64,000 bases of DNA from Frigoribacterium sp. PhB116 (GCF_004364285.1 NZ_SOBE01000001.1:62001-126000), one strand, 5' to 3'; shown: positions 26,993 through 36,104, counted from the first letter of the stretch. Notes: generated by a model from the letters alone, not told the origin. Program-made: numbers and translations.

Positions 26993-29900
26993 CTAGGGGC
27001 GACCGGCGTCGTCGCCGGTCGTGATCGCGGGGGCGGTCGGGTCGGGTGTGGAGACAGGGGAGACGGACGGGACGGGGGAGGAGCGACGCGGCCGGTCGGT
27101 CGCGAGGTCGGTCCGCAGGTCGCGGACCACGTCCCGGAGCCGCTGCACCTCGGCGTCGCGCACGTCCTGCGGGTCGTCCTGGAACAGGAGCATCGTCGGC
27201 AGCGAGGTCGCGAAGTAGTCGACCTCGGCCGGGGTCGCGGCGAGCTCATCGATGAAGGCGTCGAACCGGGCGAGCAGCGCCCGCGCCTCGCCGTCCGCGC
27301 CGAGGCGGGTCAGCGCGGTGACGGCGGCGGCGTTCCGCTCGGTGAAGGCCTGGGTCGCCATGCCGGCGAAGTCGCCGGTGGCGGCCGCGGCCTGCTGCCA
27401 GGCGGCGCGAGCCCCCGCGTCGTCGCCGAGCGCGGTCAGCGCGTCGCCGAGGGCGAGGTGCAGCTCCGCCGTCGTCTGGAGGGGGTGACGTGCCTCGCCC
27501 AGGCTCGCCGGGGGCTCGAGTGCGGACTCGACACGGGCACGAGCCTCTGCTGCGTCACCCGCCGCGAGGGCCTCGCCGGCGGCCGCCAGCTGGGCTGCCT
27601 CCCAGACGCCGAGCACCTGGCCCTCGCCGCCCTCCCAGGGCTGGAACCGGCGTGCGGCCACCGCGGAGATCGCGTCGTGGTGCCGACCGATGAGGGTGAG
27701 CAGCCGGGCCCGGACGACGCTGAGGTCGTCTCGCTCGTCGACGAGGTCGGGACGCAGCTCGAGGGCACGGAGGCGGTCGGCCGGGGCCGTGCCGCGGCGC
27801 TCGGCGAGCTGGTCGGCCTCGAAGAGCAGCCGGGAGTCGTCGGGACGACGGCGCCGGGCGGCCTCGAAGTGCGTCGCGGCCAGCTCGGGGTCGTGCTCGA
27901 CGTTGTAGGCGGCGATGCCGAGGTTGCGCTCGGCGACCGCGGCCTGCGCGTCGTCGACGTCGCCCTCGAGCGCCCGGCGCCAGGCGTCGGCGGCGTCGGC
28001 CCCGCGGCCGTGGGCGTAGAACCAGCTGCCGAGCAGTGACCAGGCGAGTCCGTCGGCAGGATCGACCTGCACGGCCTCGACGAGGACGGCGACGTCGTCG
28101 AGCCGCGAGGGGAGGCAGCGGATCGCGTCGACGGCGTGCAGCGCGACGAGCGCACGGCGGGCCTCGTCGGCACGACCGGCACGGGCCAGCAAGGAGGCGC
28201 GGTGGTAGCCGAGCAGGGGCCCGACGTTCACCTGCCCCTGCGCGGCGCGGGAGAGCTGCGCCTGCGCCAGGTCGAGCACCGACAGCGCCTCGTCGAGCCA
28301 GCCGGCGGAGCCGTACTCGAGCGCGACGTCGAGCAGGGTGGGGGCGTCGTCGGAGAGCACGCGTCCGGCGAGGTGCCGGGCCCACTGGTCGAGCGGGTCG
28401 AGCGCCAACGTCTCGTCGAGCAGGGCGTCGGCCTCGTCGCGCCGGTCCAGCGCGCGGAGGACGAGGACGAGGAGGTCACGCGCCTGCAGGTTGTCGGCGT
28501 CGCGTCGCAGCACGTCGCGCAGCAGCTGCTCGGCCGCGGCCGGGTCGGAGCGTCCGAGCAGCCGGGCCCGGGCCAGCGACGCGGGGGCCGCCCAGGCCGC
28601 GTTCCAGCCGGACTTGGCCAGCGCCTCCTTCGCCTCTGTGGTCCGGCCGAGCCGCGTGAGCGTGAGCCCGAGACGGTAGAGGGGCTCGCCGTCGGCCGGG
28701 TTGGGCGCCCAGGCGAGCTGCCGCGCGACCGCGGTGCGGAGCAGGGCGAGGGCCTCGTCGTACCGGGCCGTGTCGTGCAGCCGCGTCGCCAGGGCCACGT
28801 TCACGCGCACGTCGCCCGGGTCGCGGCGGAGGGCCTCGCGCCAGTACGGCTCGGGCGAACGCGTCGCGTGCCGGTACTGCTGCAGGTACTGGCCGACGAG
28901 GAACAGCTCGTCGACCGTCGCGACGTCGGCGGGCGCGGGCGGGGCGACGGCTGCGGCCGGGGCGGCGTCCGTCTCGTCCGTTCCGTCGGCGTTGCTCGTG
29001 TCGGCCGCCCGCGCCTCCGCGTCGAGCTGCGCGAGGACGTCGCGACCGTCGACGGCCACGAGGAGGCGGCCGTCGGCTCGGGCCTCGACGACGAGCCCGC
29101 CGAGCGTCGTGCCGGCGGGCAGGGCGCAGTCGAGCACGGCGGGCAGGCCCGGAGCGACGGAGGCGCGGTGCCGGTCGAGCACGGACCCGTCAGGCGACAG
29201 GACGACGACGTCGACCTCGTCGTGGACATGCGTCACGGCGAGGCCGACGCGGAGGACGGGGGCGCGGTCGCTGCTGCTGTCGCCGGCGTCGGCGAGGTCG
29301 AGGCGCATCGCGGCGTCCCTCGTGGCCTGGTGCGCGGGCCCGATCTCGGTGATCGGGTACCAGAACTGGCTGAAGGTCTTGGTCTCGCCCGGGGCGAGGA
29401 ACGAGAAGTCGGGCTGGTTGTCGGTGTAGACGCCGGCCATCAGCTCGACGTAGGGGCCGTCCGAGTCGGTGAGGTTGTCGTCCCAGGCCCAGCCGAAGGG
29501 CGCGTCGCCCCAGGTCCACTGCTTCTTGCCGGGGGAGATCGCCCGGTCGGCCCAGTGCACGAAGCCGGCACGACGGCCGTGGTCGTAGCCGCCGAAGAAG
29601 TCGTCGTCGGTCGCGGTGACCATGTACGAGGTCGGCACGGGGATGTTGCGGTACCAGTCGAGGCGGTCGGCGTCGGGGCGGTCGGCGTCGACGCGGGCGG
29701 GGTAGTCGACGCCGTAGTACTCGCCGGCGACCCGGGGGAAGTCGACGACGGCCCGCTTCGCGTGGTCGGCGACGTGACGGACGTCGGTGGGGAAGAACGA
29801 CTGGTAGTCGTCGCCCACGGCGGCGGCGACGTTGGCCCACCAGAGGAACGTCTGCGTCTCGTCGCTGCGGTTGAACAACCGCACCCGAGCCTCGATCAGG

Positions 29901-30460
29901 GAGGAGTCGGGCCGGAGGCGGATGCCGTGCATGCCCTTCATCCGGGCGAACGGGTCGTGGTCGGAGCACCAGACGGTGACGGCCCCGTCGGCCTCGCGCT
30001 CGATCGACACGTCGGTCGGCAGGAACGTCGCGGGGCGGTGGTGCTGGGGCCAGTTGAACTCGACGCCGCCGGAGATCCACGGACCGGCCAGGCCCACGAG
30101 GGCGGGCTTCACGACGTTGTTCCGGTAGAAGATGTCGTAGTCGGCGGTCTTGTCGTAGGCGACGTGGATCCGCCCGCCCAGCTGGGGCAGGATCACGAGG
30201 CGCAGCCACGGGTTCTCGAGGTGGACCGCGTCCCAGGCGTACGGCCGCTTCTCGGGCTCGATGCTCTCGTGGAACGGCAGCGGGAAGACCCGCCCGGACG
30301 ATCCTTGGTAGACGCGGGAGTCGAGGAAGGCCGGGTACCGGTCGGGCTCGCCCGGCAGGTACGTGTCGACGACGAGGGGCTCCGACCAGGCGGCGACGCC
30401 TGCCGAGGCCTGGTCAGCGGGCACGGGGGGAAGAGTCAACCTCGACTCGGCGGTGAGCAT
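26993..30460 (-). CDS. DUF5107 and tetratricopeptide-repeat protein
   Basis: 1155 aa starting at the ATG at 30460; an upstream in-frame ATG at 30514 would add a basic, non-conserved leader and overlap the palindrome. The N-terminal third (about 1-370) is a beta-rich, mutarotase-like DUF5107 region: VHLENPWLRLVILPQLGGRIH, GVEFNWPQHH, and FAPGE-like FLAPGETKTFSQFWYP. The remainder is helical with many tetratricopeptide-like Ala/Leu/Arg repeats. No export signal was seen. DUF5107 proteins often accompany sugar transporter operons and are suspected to act on oligosaccharides. First gene of a six-gene operon, apparently leaderless (TACGCT 6 nt before the ATG). Confidence 0.75.
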   Translation of the reverse strand: MLTAESRLTLPPVPADQASAGVAAWSEPLVVDTYLPGEPDRYPAFLDSRVYQGSSGRVFPLPFHESIEPEKRPYAWDAVHLENPWLRLVILPQLGGRIHVAYDKTADYDIFYRNNVVKPALVGLAGPWISGGVEFNWPQHHRPATFLPTDVSIEREADGAVTVWCSDHDPFARMKGMHGIRLRPDSSLIEARVRLFNRSDETQTFLWWANVAAAVGDDYQSFFPTDVRHVADHAKRAVVDFPRVAGEYYGVDYPARVDADRPDADRLDWYRNIPVPTSYMVTATDDDFFGGYDHGRRAGFVHWADRAISPGKKQWTWGDAPFGWAWDDNLTDSDGPYVELMAGVYTDNQPDFSFLAPGETKTFSQFWYPITEIGPAHQATRDAAMRLDLADAGDSSSDRAPVLRVGLAVTHVHDEVDVVVLSPDGSVLDRHRASVAPGLPAVLDCALPAGTTLGGLVVEARADGRLLVAVDGRDVLAQLDAEARAADTSNADGTDETDAAPAAAVAPPAPADVATVDELFLVGQYLQQYRHATRSPEPYWREALRRDPGDVRVNVALATRLHDTARYDEALALLRTAVARQLAWAPNPADGEPLYRLGLTLTRLGRTTEAKEALAKSGWNAAWAAPASLARARLLGRSDPAAAEQLLRDVLRRDADNLQARDLLVLVLRALDRRDEADALLDETLALDPLDQWARHLAGRVLSDDAPTLLDVALEYGSAGWLDEALSVLDLAQAQLSRAAQGQVNVGPLLGYHRASLLARAGRADEARRALVALHAVDAIRCLPSRLDDVAVLVEAVQVDPADGLAWSLLGSWFYAHGRGADAADAWRRALEGDVDDAQAAVAERNLGIAAYNVEHDPELAATHFEAARRRRPDDSRLLFEADQLAERRGTAPADRLRALELRPDLVDERDDLSVVRARLLTLIGRHHDAISAVAARRFQPWEGGEGQVLGVWEAAQLAAAGEALAAGDAAEARARVESALEPPASLGEARHPLQTTAELHLALGDALTALGDDAGARAAWQQAAAATGDFAGMATQAFTERNAAAVTALTRLGADGEARALLARFDAFIDELAATPAEVDYFATSLPTMLLFQDDPQDVRDAEVQRLRDVVRDLRTDLATDRPRRSSPVPSVSPVSTPDPTAPAITTGDDAGRP

Positions 30461-30472
30461 GAGGCCAGCGTA

Positions 30473-30493
30473 CGGAGGCGGTCGACGCCTCCG
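30473..30493. promoter_or_regulatory. Perfect inverted repeat between divergent AraC and transporter operons
   Basis: CGGAGGCG gtcga CGCCTCCG: 8-bp perfect arms around 5 bp. It starts 1 nt upstream of the TACGCT -10 of the DUF5107 gene and sits 60 nt from the araC-like gene. It is well placed for control of the transporter operon; which protein binds is inferred. Confidence 0.55.
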
Positions 30494-30552
30494 GAACGAC
30501 CGATCCTGCGGCATGCCTGGACGAAACCACGACGCGCGTCCATGATGGCGGG

Positions 30553-31419
30553 ATGACCATCGAGGACGGCTTCCCCGGGCAGCGCCTGCTCGTCATGCCT
30601 CGCCCCCGCGTCCGGGCGGCCCTGGCACGGCCCGGCACGTCGCACCTCGTCGTGACCGACGCCGGGTACTTCCCCGAGGCCAGGGCGCACGGCATGGCCC
30701 GGCTGGAAGGAGTGCCGCAGAGCGTCGTGCTCGTCTGCGTCCGCGGCGCCGGCTGGTGCGTCGTCGACGGCATCCGTCACGAGGTGGCCGCCGGCCAGGT
30801 CGTGGTGGTCCCGCCGGACGCGCCGCACGAGTACGGCTCGGGCGACGCGTCGCCCTGGACGTTGTGGTGGCTGCACCTCGACGGCCGCGACCTCGCGGAG
30901 TTCCTCCGGGTGGCGGGCCTCTCGTCGTCGGCTCCCGTGCGGCAGCTCTCGGACGTCTACCGCGTGGTCGCGCTCATCGAGGAGGTGGTGCAGGCGATGG
31001 AACGGGACCAGACGTTCGCCAGCGTGCTCGCCGCCTCCGGCGCCGCCTGGCACCTCATGGCGCTGCTCTGCTCGGAGCGGCGTGTCGGCAGCCCCCGCGA
31101 GTCGGCCGTGGAGCAGGCCCAGGAGTACCTGCGGCAGCACGTGACGGAACGCGTCTCCGTCGACGAGCTCGCCGCGCTGGCCCGGCTCAGCCCCTCGCAC
31201 TTCGCCGCCCGCTTCAAGCAGGAGACGGGGTCGACGCCGCTCCGGTACCAGACGCAGCTCCGCATGGCGCGGGCCCGGGAGCTGCTCGACACGACCGACC
31301 TGCCCGTCGGGCTCGTGGCCGACCGGGTGGGCTACGTCGACCCGTTCTACTTCTCGCGGCAGTTCCGAGCAGTGCACGGGCTGACGCCTGTCGCGTACCG
31401 GGCCCAGCGCAAGGGCTGA
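30553..31419 (+). CDS. AraC family transcriptional regulator
   Basis: 288 aa, ATG start with CATGAT exactly 6 nt upstream and no Shine-Dalgarno, so probably leaderless. N-terminal cupin sugar-binding domain (about 15-130: VVVVPPDAPHEYG) and C-terminal double helix-turn-helix (about 190-285: VSVDELAALARLSPSHFAARFK and the YFSRQFRAVHGLTPVAYR end). Divergent from the ABC operon and likely its sugar-responsive regulator. Confidence 0.88.
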   Translation: MTIEDGFPGQRLLVMPRPRVRAALARPGTSHLVVTDAGYFPEARAHGMARLEGVPQSVVLVCVRGAGWCVVDGIRHEVAAGQVVVVPPDAPHEYGSGDASPWTLWWLHLDGRDLAEFLRVAGLSSSAPVRQLSDVYRVVALIEEVVQAMERDQTFASVLAASGAAWHLMALLCSERRVGSPRESAVEQAQEYLRQHVTERVSVDELAALARLSPSHFAARFKQETGSTPLRYQTQLRMARARELLDTTDLPVGLVADRVGYVDPFYFSRQFRAVHGLTPVAYRAQRKG

Positions 31420-31561
31420 AGCACCGGGTCGGCCTGCCGACGAGCGTGCGGGTCGGCGTCCCGCCCGGTCTGCTGGCCGGCCTGCTGCCGGGTCGTGTCG
31501 GAGGCGGCCGCTACGGTGTCGAGCACGCCCCGCGACGCTCGTCGCCCGGCCGGACCTGCAC

Positions 31562-31576
31562 GAGGAGGCCCCCATC
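31562..31576 (+). promoter_or_regulatory. Strong ribosome-binding site facing an ATC codon
   Basis: GAGGAGG (31562-31568) is followed after 5 nt by ATC (31574), which opens the frame of the nuclease/helicase gene 7 codons before its first GTG. No Shine-Dalgarno precedes the GTG at 31595. A possible -10, TACGGT, lies at 31512-31517. Confidence 0.5.
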
Positions 31577-31594
31577 TACATCGCCGACGACACC

Positions 31595-34500
31595 GTGGTG
31601 ACGAGCCCCACCGACCTCACGACCTGGGCCGCGTGCGAGTGGGCGTTCCTGCGCCGGCTCGACGCGAAGCTGGGGCGGATCGACGCGGTGGTCGACGAGG
31701 CCGACGCGATGCTCGACCGCACGGCTCGGCTCGGCGACGACCACGAGGTGCGGTTCCTCGAGCAGCTGCGCGCGACGCACGACGTCGTCGAGTTCGAGCG
31801 GCCGTCCCGCGACGAGTACCCCGCGGCGGCGCGGGCGGCGGCCGACGCGATGCGGGCCGGTGCCGACGTGCTCTACCAGGCGACGTTCTTCGACGGGTCG
31901 TTCATCGGGTTCAGCGACTTCCTGGTGCGGAACGACGCCGGCGAGTACGAGGTGTACGACACGAAGCTGGCGCGGCACGCCAAGATCCCCGCCCTGCTGC
32001 AGCTCGCCGCCTACGCCGAGCAGATCGAGGCGCTCGGCATCCCGGTGGGCGCGCAGGTGCACCTCGTGCTCGGCGACGGGTCGCGGTCCACCCACGACCT
32101 CGCCGACATCGCACCGGTGTTCCGGGCTCAGCGGGCGCAGCTCCGGGCGGTGGTCGCCGAGCGGGTGCGCGCGACCGAGCCCCTGGCCTGGGGCGCCCCG
32201 GGCATCACCGCCTGTGGCCGCTGCTCGCAGTGCTCGGCGCAGGTCGAGCTGCACCGCGACCTCGTGCTCGTCGCCGGGCTGACGCTCTCGCAGCGCTCCC
32301 GGCTGAACGACGCCGGCGTGCACAGCATCGACGAACTGGCGGTCAGCACCGGCAGCGTGCCGGGAGTGGGCGGCGCCGCCCTCGCGCGCCTCCGGGGCCA
32401 GGCGCAGCTGCAGCTGGCGAGCGAGCACGGCCGACCCGAGGTGCGTCTCGTCGACGCCGCGTCGCTCGCCGCGATCCCCGCGCCCGACCCCGGCGACGTC
32501 TTCTTCGACTTCGAGGGCGACCCGCTGTACACCGAGGGCGACAGCAGCGTGTGGGGCCTCGACTACCTCTTCGGCCTCGTCGACCAGGAGGCACGGTTCA
32601 CCGCGTTCTGGGCGCACGACCTCCGAGAAGAGCGACGTGCGCTCGTCGCGTTCCTCGCGTACGTGCGCGAGCGACGCGCGGCCCACCCGGGCATGCACGT
32701 CTACCACTACGCCTCCTACGAGCGGACGCACCTGCTGTCGCTCGCCGCCCGGCACGGCGTCGGCGAGGAGGAGGTCGACGACCTGCTGCGCGACGGCGTG
32801 CTCGTCGACCTCTACCCGATCGTCCGCAAGGCGCTGCTGGTCGGCTCGCGGAGCTACTCGATCAAGAAGCTCGAGCCGCTCTACATGGGGGCCGACCTGC
32901 GCGACGGCGAAGGTGTCGTGAACGCCGCCGACAGCATCACGGCCTACGTCGAGGCGATCACCGCCCTCCGCGCCGGCGACCCGTCCGGTCAGGCCCGGCT
33001 CGACCAGGTCGCCGACTACAACGAGTACGACTGCCGCTCGACCCTGCGGCTGCGCGACTGGCTGCTCGGCTTCGCCGCGACCACCGACGTCGAGGCCTCG
33101 GACGACCTGCTGCCGCTCGTCGACGACGAGCGGGTGAAGGCCGAGCCCGACCCCGTCTTCGTCGAGCTCGCCGCCCTGCTGGCCGACGTCGACCCGCTCG
33201 ACCGCGACGCCGACCAGACGGCGCTGGCGCTCGCCGCGGCCGCGATCGACTACCACCGGCGCGAGGCCAAGACCTTCTGGCAGGAGCACTTCGACCGCCT
33301 CCGCGGCCCGGTCGACGAGTGGGGCGACACCCGCGACGTGTTCGTCGTCGAGCGTACCGAGGTCGTCCGCGACTGGGAGAAGCTGCCGCGGGCCCGCACC
33401 CTCTCGCGCGACCTGCGCCTCGTCGGCTCGCTCGGGCCGGGCAGCCGTCTCAGCGCAGGCGGTCCGTCGCCGCACCTCGTCTACGACGCGCCGCTGCCGC
33501 CCACTGTCCGCGCCGCCGGGCCCGGCCTCCGCGGTGCGTCCGGTCGTGCCACGGTGCTCGACGTCGACGCGGACGGCGACAGCGTCGTCCTGCTCGTCAA
33601 GGAGTCGTTGGCGAGCGGCGGCGAGCCGCACCACCAGTTCCCGCTCGCGCTGACTCCCGCCGCGCCGCCTCGGGCGGCCCCGCAGCCCGAGGCCATCTCG
33701 GGGTGGGGCCGCGCCCTGCTCGACGAGCTGCCGGCGATGCGGCCGGACCCGGCGCTCGACCTGTTGCGCCGGATCCCGCCGCGCGGGGGAGTCGTGCCCG
33801 TCGTCGGTGACGACACCGTGGCGGCCGTGACCCGCACGCTGCTCGGTCTCGACCGCTCGTACCTCGCCGTGCAGGGGCCTCCCGGCACGGGCAAGACCTA
33901 CGTCGGCTCGACCGTCGTCGCCCGCCTCGTGAGCGAGCACGGCTGGCGCGTCGGCGTCGTCGGGCAGTCGCACGCGGTCGTCGAGAACTTCCTCGAGGCG
34001 GTCGTCGCCAAGGGCGTCGACTCCTCGCGCGTCGTCAAGGTGCCCAAGAAGGGCACCGACGCCGAGACGCTGGAGGCGGCGGCCTGGACCCCGGTCAAGG
34101 ACGGCGCCGCGGTGGCCGGCTTCCTCGCCGGGGCCGGCGAGACCGGCGGCGTCGTCGGCGGCACGGCGTGGACCTTCGCCAACGGCGACACGATCGCGCG
34201 CCGGTCGCTCGACCTGCTGGTGGTCGACGAGGCCGGGCAGTTCTCGCTGGCCCCGACCATCGCCTCCTCGGTGGCGGCCCAGCGCCTCCTGCTGCTCGGC
34301 GATCCGCAGCAGCTGCCGCAGGTCAGCCAGGGCTCGCACCCCGAGCCCGTGGACGAGTCGGCGCTCGGCTGGGTGGCCGACGGGCACGACGTGCTGCCCG
34401 CCGAGCTCGGGTACTTCCTGTCGCGGACGTTCCGGATGCACCCTGCGGTGACGGCGCCGGTGTCGCGGCTCTCGTACGCGGGGCAGCTCGAGTCGCGCGC

Positions 34501-35029
34501 TCCGTCCCGGCTGCTCGAGGGAGTCGAGCCGGGGCTGCACGTCGCGCCGGTCGTGCACGCGGGCGACACGACGTCGTCGGTCGACGAGGCCCAGCGGGTC
34601 GTCGAGCTCGTGCGCGACGTCGTCGGCCGCCGCTGGACCGACGAGCACGGCAGCCGCTCGCTGACCGACGACGACGTGATCGTCGTCGCGCCCTACAACG
34701 CGCAGGGCGCGGTGATCCGTGAGCTGCTCGACAGCGCGGGCTACGCCGGCGCGACCGTGGGCACGGTCGACCTGTTCCAGGGTCGGGAGGCGGTCGTCGC
34801 CATCGTGTCGCTCGCCGCGTCGTCGGCGGCCGACATCCCACGGGGGCTCGACTTCCTGCTGATGCCGAACCGGCTGAACGTGGCGATCTCGCGCGCGAAG
34901 TGGGCGGCGTGGCTCGTGCACTCGCCGGCGTTGGCGTCGTCGATGCCGACCTCGATCGCCGGTCTCGGGCTGCTGTCGCGGTTCATCGAGCTCGTCGAGG
35001 GCAGCCAGCCGGGCCAGCAGCCGGGCTAG
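31595..35029 (+). CDS. TM0106-type RecB-like nuclease fused to SF1 helicase
   Basis: At least 1144 aa (7 more if the ATC at 31574 is the start). Order: RecB-type nuclease domain (about 1-230) with GFSDFLVR, YDTKL and LQLAAYAEQ; a Cys cluster CGRCSQC; an RNase H/DEDD-like domain starting at FFDFEGDP (about 305) with YNEYDCRSTLRLRDW near its end; a linker; then a superfamily 1 helicase (about 740-1140) with GPPGTGKT, LLVVDEAGQ, GDPQQLP, APYNAQ, VDLFQGREA and NVAISRAK. It probably processes DNA ends or structures in repair; partners are unknown. Faces the vsr gene. Confidence 0.85.
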   Translation: MVTSPTDLTTWAACEWAFLRRLDAKLGRIDAVVDEADAMLDRTARLGDDHEVRFLEQLRATHDVVEFERPSRDEYPAAARAAADAMRAGADVLYQATFFDGSFIGFSDFLVRNDAGEYEVYDTKLARHAKIPALLQLAAYAEQIEALGIPVGAQVHLVLGDGSRSTHDLADIAPVFRAQRAQLRAVVAERVRATEPLAWGAPGITACGRCSQCSAQVELHRDLVLVAGLTLSQRSRLNDAGVHSIDELAVSTGSVPGVGGAALARLRGQAQLQLASEHGRPEVRLVDAASLAAIPAPDPGDVFFDFEGDPLYTEGDSSVWGLDYLFGLVDQEARFTAFWAHDLREERRALVAFLAYVRERRAAHPGMHVYHYASYERTHLLSLAARHGVGEEEVDDLLRDGVLVDLYPIVRKALLVGSRSYSIKKLEPLYMGADLRDGEGVVNAADSITAYVEAITALRAGDPSGQARLDQVADYNEYDCRSTLRLRDWLLGFAATTDVEASDDLLPLVDDERVKAEPDPVFVELAALLADVDPLDRDADQTALALAAAAIDYHRREAKTFWQEHFDRLRGPVDEWGDTRDVFVVERTEVVRDWEKLPRARTLSRDLRLVGSLGPGSRLSAGGPSPHLVYDAPLPPTVRAAGPGLRGASGRATVLDVDADGDSVVLLVKESLASGGEPHHQFPLALTPAAPPRAAPQPEAISGWGRALLDELPAMRPDPALDLLRRIPPRGGVVPVVGDDTVAAVTRTLLGLDRSYLAVQGPPGTGKTYVGSTVVARLVSEHGWRVGVVGQSHAVVENFLEAVVAKGVDSSRVVKVPKKGTDAETLEAAAWTPVKDGAAVAGFLAGAGETGGVVGGTAWTFANGDTIARRSLDLLVVDEAGQFSLAPTIASSVAAQRLLLLGDPQQLPQVSQGSHPEPVDESALGWVADGHDVLPAELGYFLSRTFRMHPAVTAPVSRLSYAGQLESRAPSRLLEGVEPGLHVAPVVHAGDTTSSVDEAQRVVELVRDVVGRRWTDEHGSRSLTDDDVIVVAPYNAQGAVIRELLDSAGYAGATVGTVDLFQGREAVVAIVSLAASSAADIPRGLDFLLMPNRLNVAISRAKWAAWLVHSPALASSMPTSIAGLGLLSRFIELVEGSQPGQQPG

Positions 35030-35041
35030 GCGACCCGAAGA

Positions 35042-35077
35042 CGACAAGGCAACGCGGAACATCGCGTCGTCTTGTCG
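35042..35077. terminator. Hairpin between convergent nuclease/helicase and vsr genes
   Basis: CGACAAG/CTTGTCG (7 bp) outside ACGCG/CGCGT (5 bp), loop gaacat, with a 3x3 internal bulge. It fills the 51-nt gap and probably ends transcription from both sides. A second pairing of GAAGACGAC with GTCGTCTT at 35085 is possible. Confidence 0.5.
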
Positions 35078-35080
35078 CTC

Positions 35081-35560
35081 TCACGTCGTCTTTCGCCTCG
35101 CGGCGGCTCGGGCGTGCTGCGCGGCGACGAGGACGGCCTCGACGGTCGCCAAGGCGACCCCGGCAGGTTCGTGCTCCCAGACACGCACCACGCGCCAGCC
35201 CGCCCGCGTCAGCTCGGCGTCGTGACGGGCGTCGCGCTGCCGGTTGGCGAGCAGCTTCGCGTGCCAGTACGTCGCGTTGGACCGGGGGAGGTGGGTGTGC
35301 GCCGGGCAGAAGTGCCAGAAGCAGCCGTCCACGAAGACCGCCACCCGGAGACGCGGGAACAGCAGATCGGGTCGGCCCCGGCTCACGCCCCGCACCGGTC
35401 GGTCGACGAAGTAGCGCCAGCCGCGGGCGTGGAGGGCTCTTCGCAGCAGCCACTCGGGCCTCGTGTCGCGACGACGGATGCGGCTCATCCGGAGACGCGT
35501 CGCCGCGTCCGAGTCGAACTCGTCTGCCGTGGGTCGCTCGGAGTGCGACGAGGAGGGCAT
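35081..35560 (-). CDS. vsr: Very short patch repair endonuclease (Vsr)
   Basis: 159 aa. Vsr signatures: MSRIRRRDTRPEWLLRRALHARG, GRPDLLFPRLRVAVFVDGCFWHFCPAH with the zinc-binding Cys/His cluster and catalytic Asp, NATYWHAKL and a final VRVWEHE. Vsr nicks T:G mismatches made by deamination of 5-methylcytosine, normally beside a cytosine-5 methyltransferase such as Dcm. No methyltransferase gene lies in this window, so it is solitary. TAGCGT 8 nt before the ATG suggests a leaderless or near-leaderless transcript. Confidence 0.92.
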   Translation of the reverse strand: MPSSSHSERPTADEFDSDAATRLRMSRIRRRDTRPEWLLRRALHARGWRYFVDRPVRGVSRGRPDLLFPRLRVAVFVDGCFWHFCPAHTHLPRSNATYWHAKLLANRQRDARHDAELTRAGWRVVRVWEHEPAGVALATVEAVLVAAQHARAAARRKTT

Positions 35561-35669
35561 GGATGACGACGCTAGGGCGAGGAGGCGTCCGACCCCACTC
35601 GGGCGGCGTCGCCTGTGGACGCTCGACGGCTGCGTCGCTCGGAGGAGGAACGGCAGGCCAGAACCGGGC

Positions 35670-36032
35670 TCAGGGGCCGCCGAGCAGGACGCCGACCAGC
35701 CAGATGGCCGGCAGCACGAGCACGACCACGGCCACGTCGACGACCAGCAGGGCGACGTCGACGGCCTCGTGCTCTGACGGCTCGCTCGAGGGGAGCACCG
35801 TCGTCACCGCAGCGACGGCTCCGACCGCACCCGCCGTCGGGACCGTCACCGCCAGCGCCGTCGCGGCGGCGATCGGCCCCGGCTCGGCCCACGGCACGCT
35901 CACGAGCAGGATCGCTGCGGTGACGCCCACGAGTCCGCCGAGCACGGCCACGACACGGGCGACGCGCACACGGCCACGCCTCGCCGGAGACGGCGACGGC
36001 GAAGGCGACGGCGGGGGCGACGGGGAGTCCAT
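35670..36032 (-). CDS. Small membrane protein with Pro/Ser-rich N-terminus
   Basis: 120 aa, unrecognised. The first 20 residues are Pro/Ser alternations, followed by RRGRVRVARV and three predicted membrane helices separated by short loops; the loop before the last helix is acidic (SSEPSEHEAVD). TATCGT lies 8 nt before the ATG. The gene stands alone between two hairpins. Function unknown. Confidence 0.55.
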   Translation of the reverse strand: MDSPSPPPSPSPSPSPARRGRVRVARVVAVLGGLVGVTAAILLVSVPWAEPGPIAAATALAVTVPTAGAVGAVAAVTTVLPSSEPSEHEAVDVALLVVDVAVVVLVLPAIWLVGVLLGGP

Positions 36033-36082
36033 GCCGCGCAACGATACAGACCGGTCGGACCATGCGACACCCGGCCGCGCGA

Positions 36083-36104
36083 GTCTCAGCCCCGGGGCTG
36101 AGAC
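36083..36104. terminator. Perfect 22-bp palindrome
   Basis: GTCTCAGCCCC followed directly by its reverse complement, 45 nt beyond the stop codon of the next leftward gene and about 37 nt upstream of the -10 of the small membrane protein gene. Either a terminator of the former or an operator of the latter. Confidence 0.5.

Noticed and set aside
30461-30514. Upstream ATG (30514) as the start of the DUF5107 gene
   Set aside because: It would encode a basic leader across the palindrome and promoter; the ATG at 30460 has a -10 at leaderless spacing and fits the domain start.
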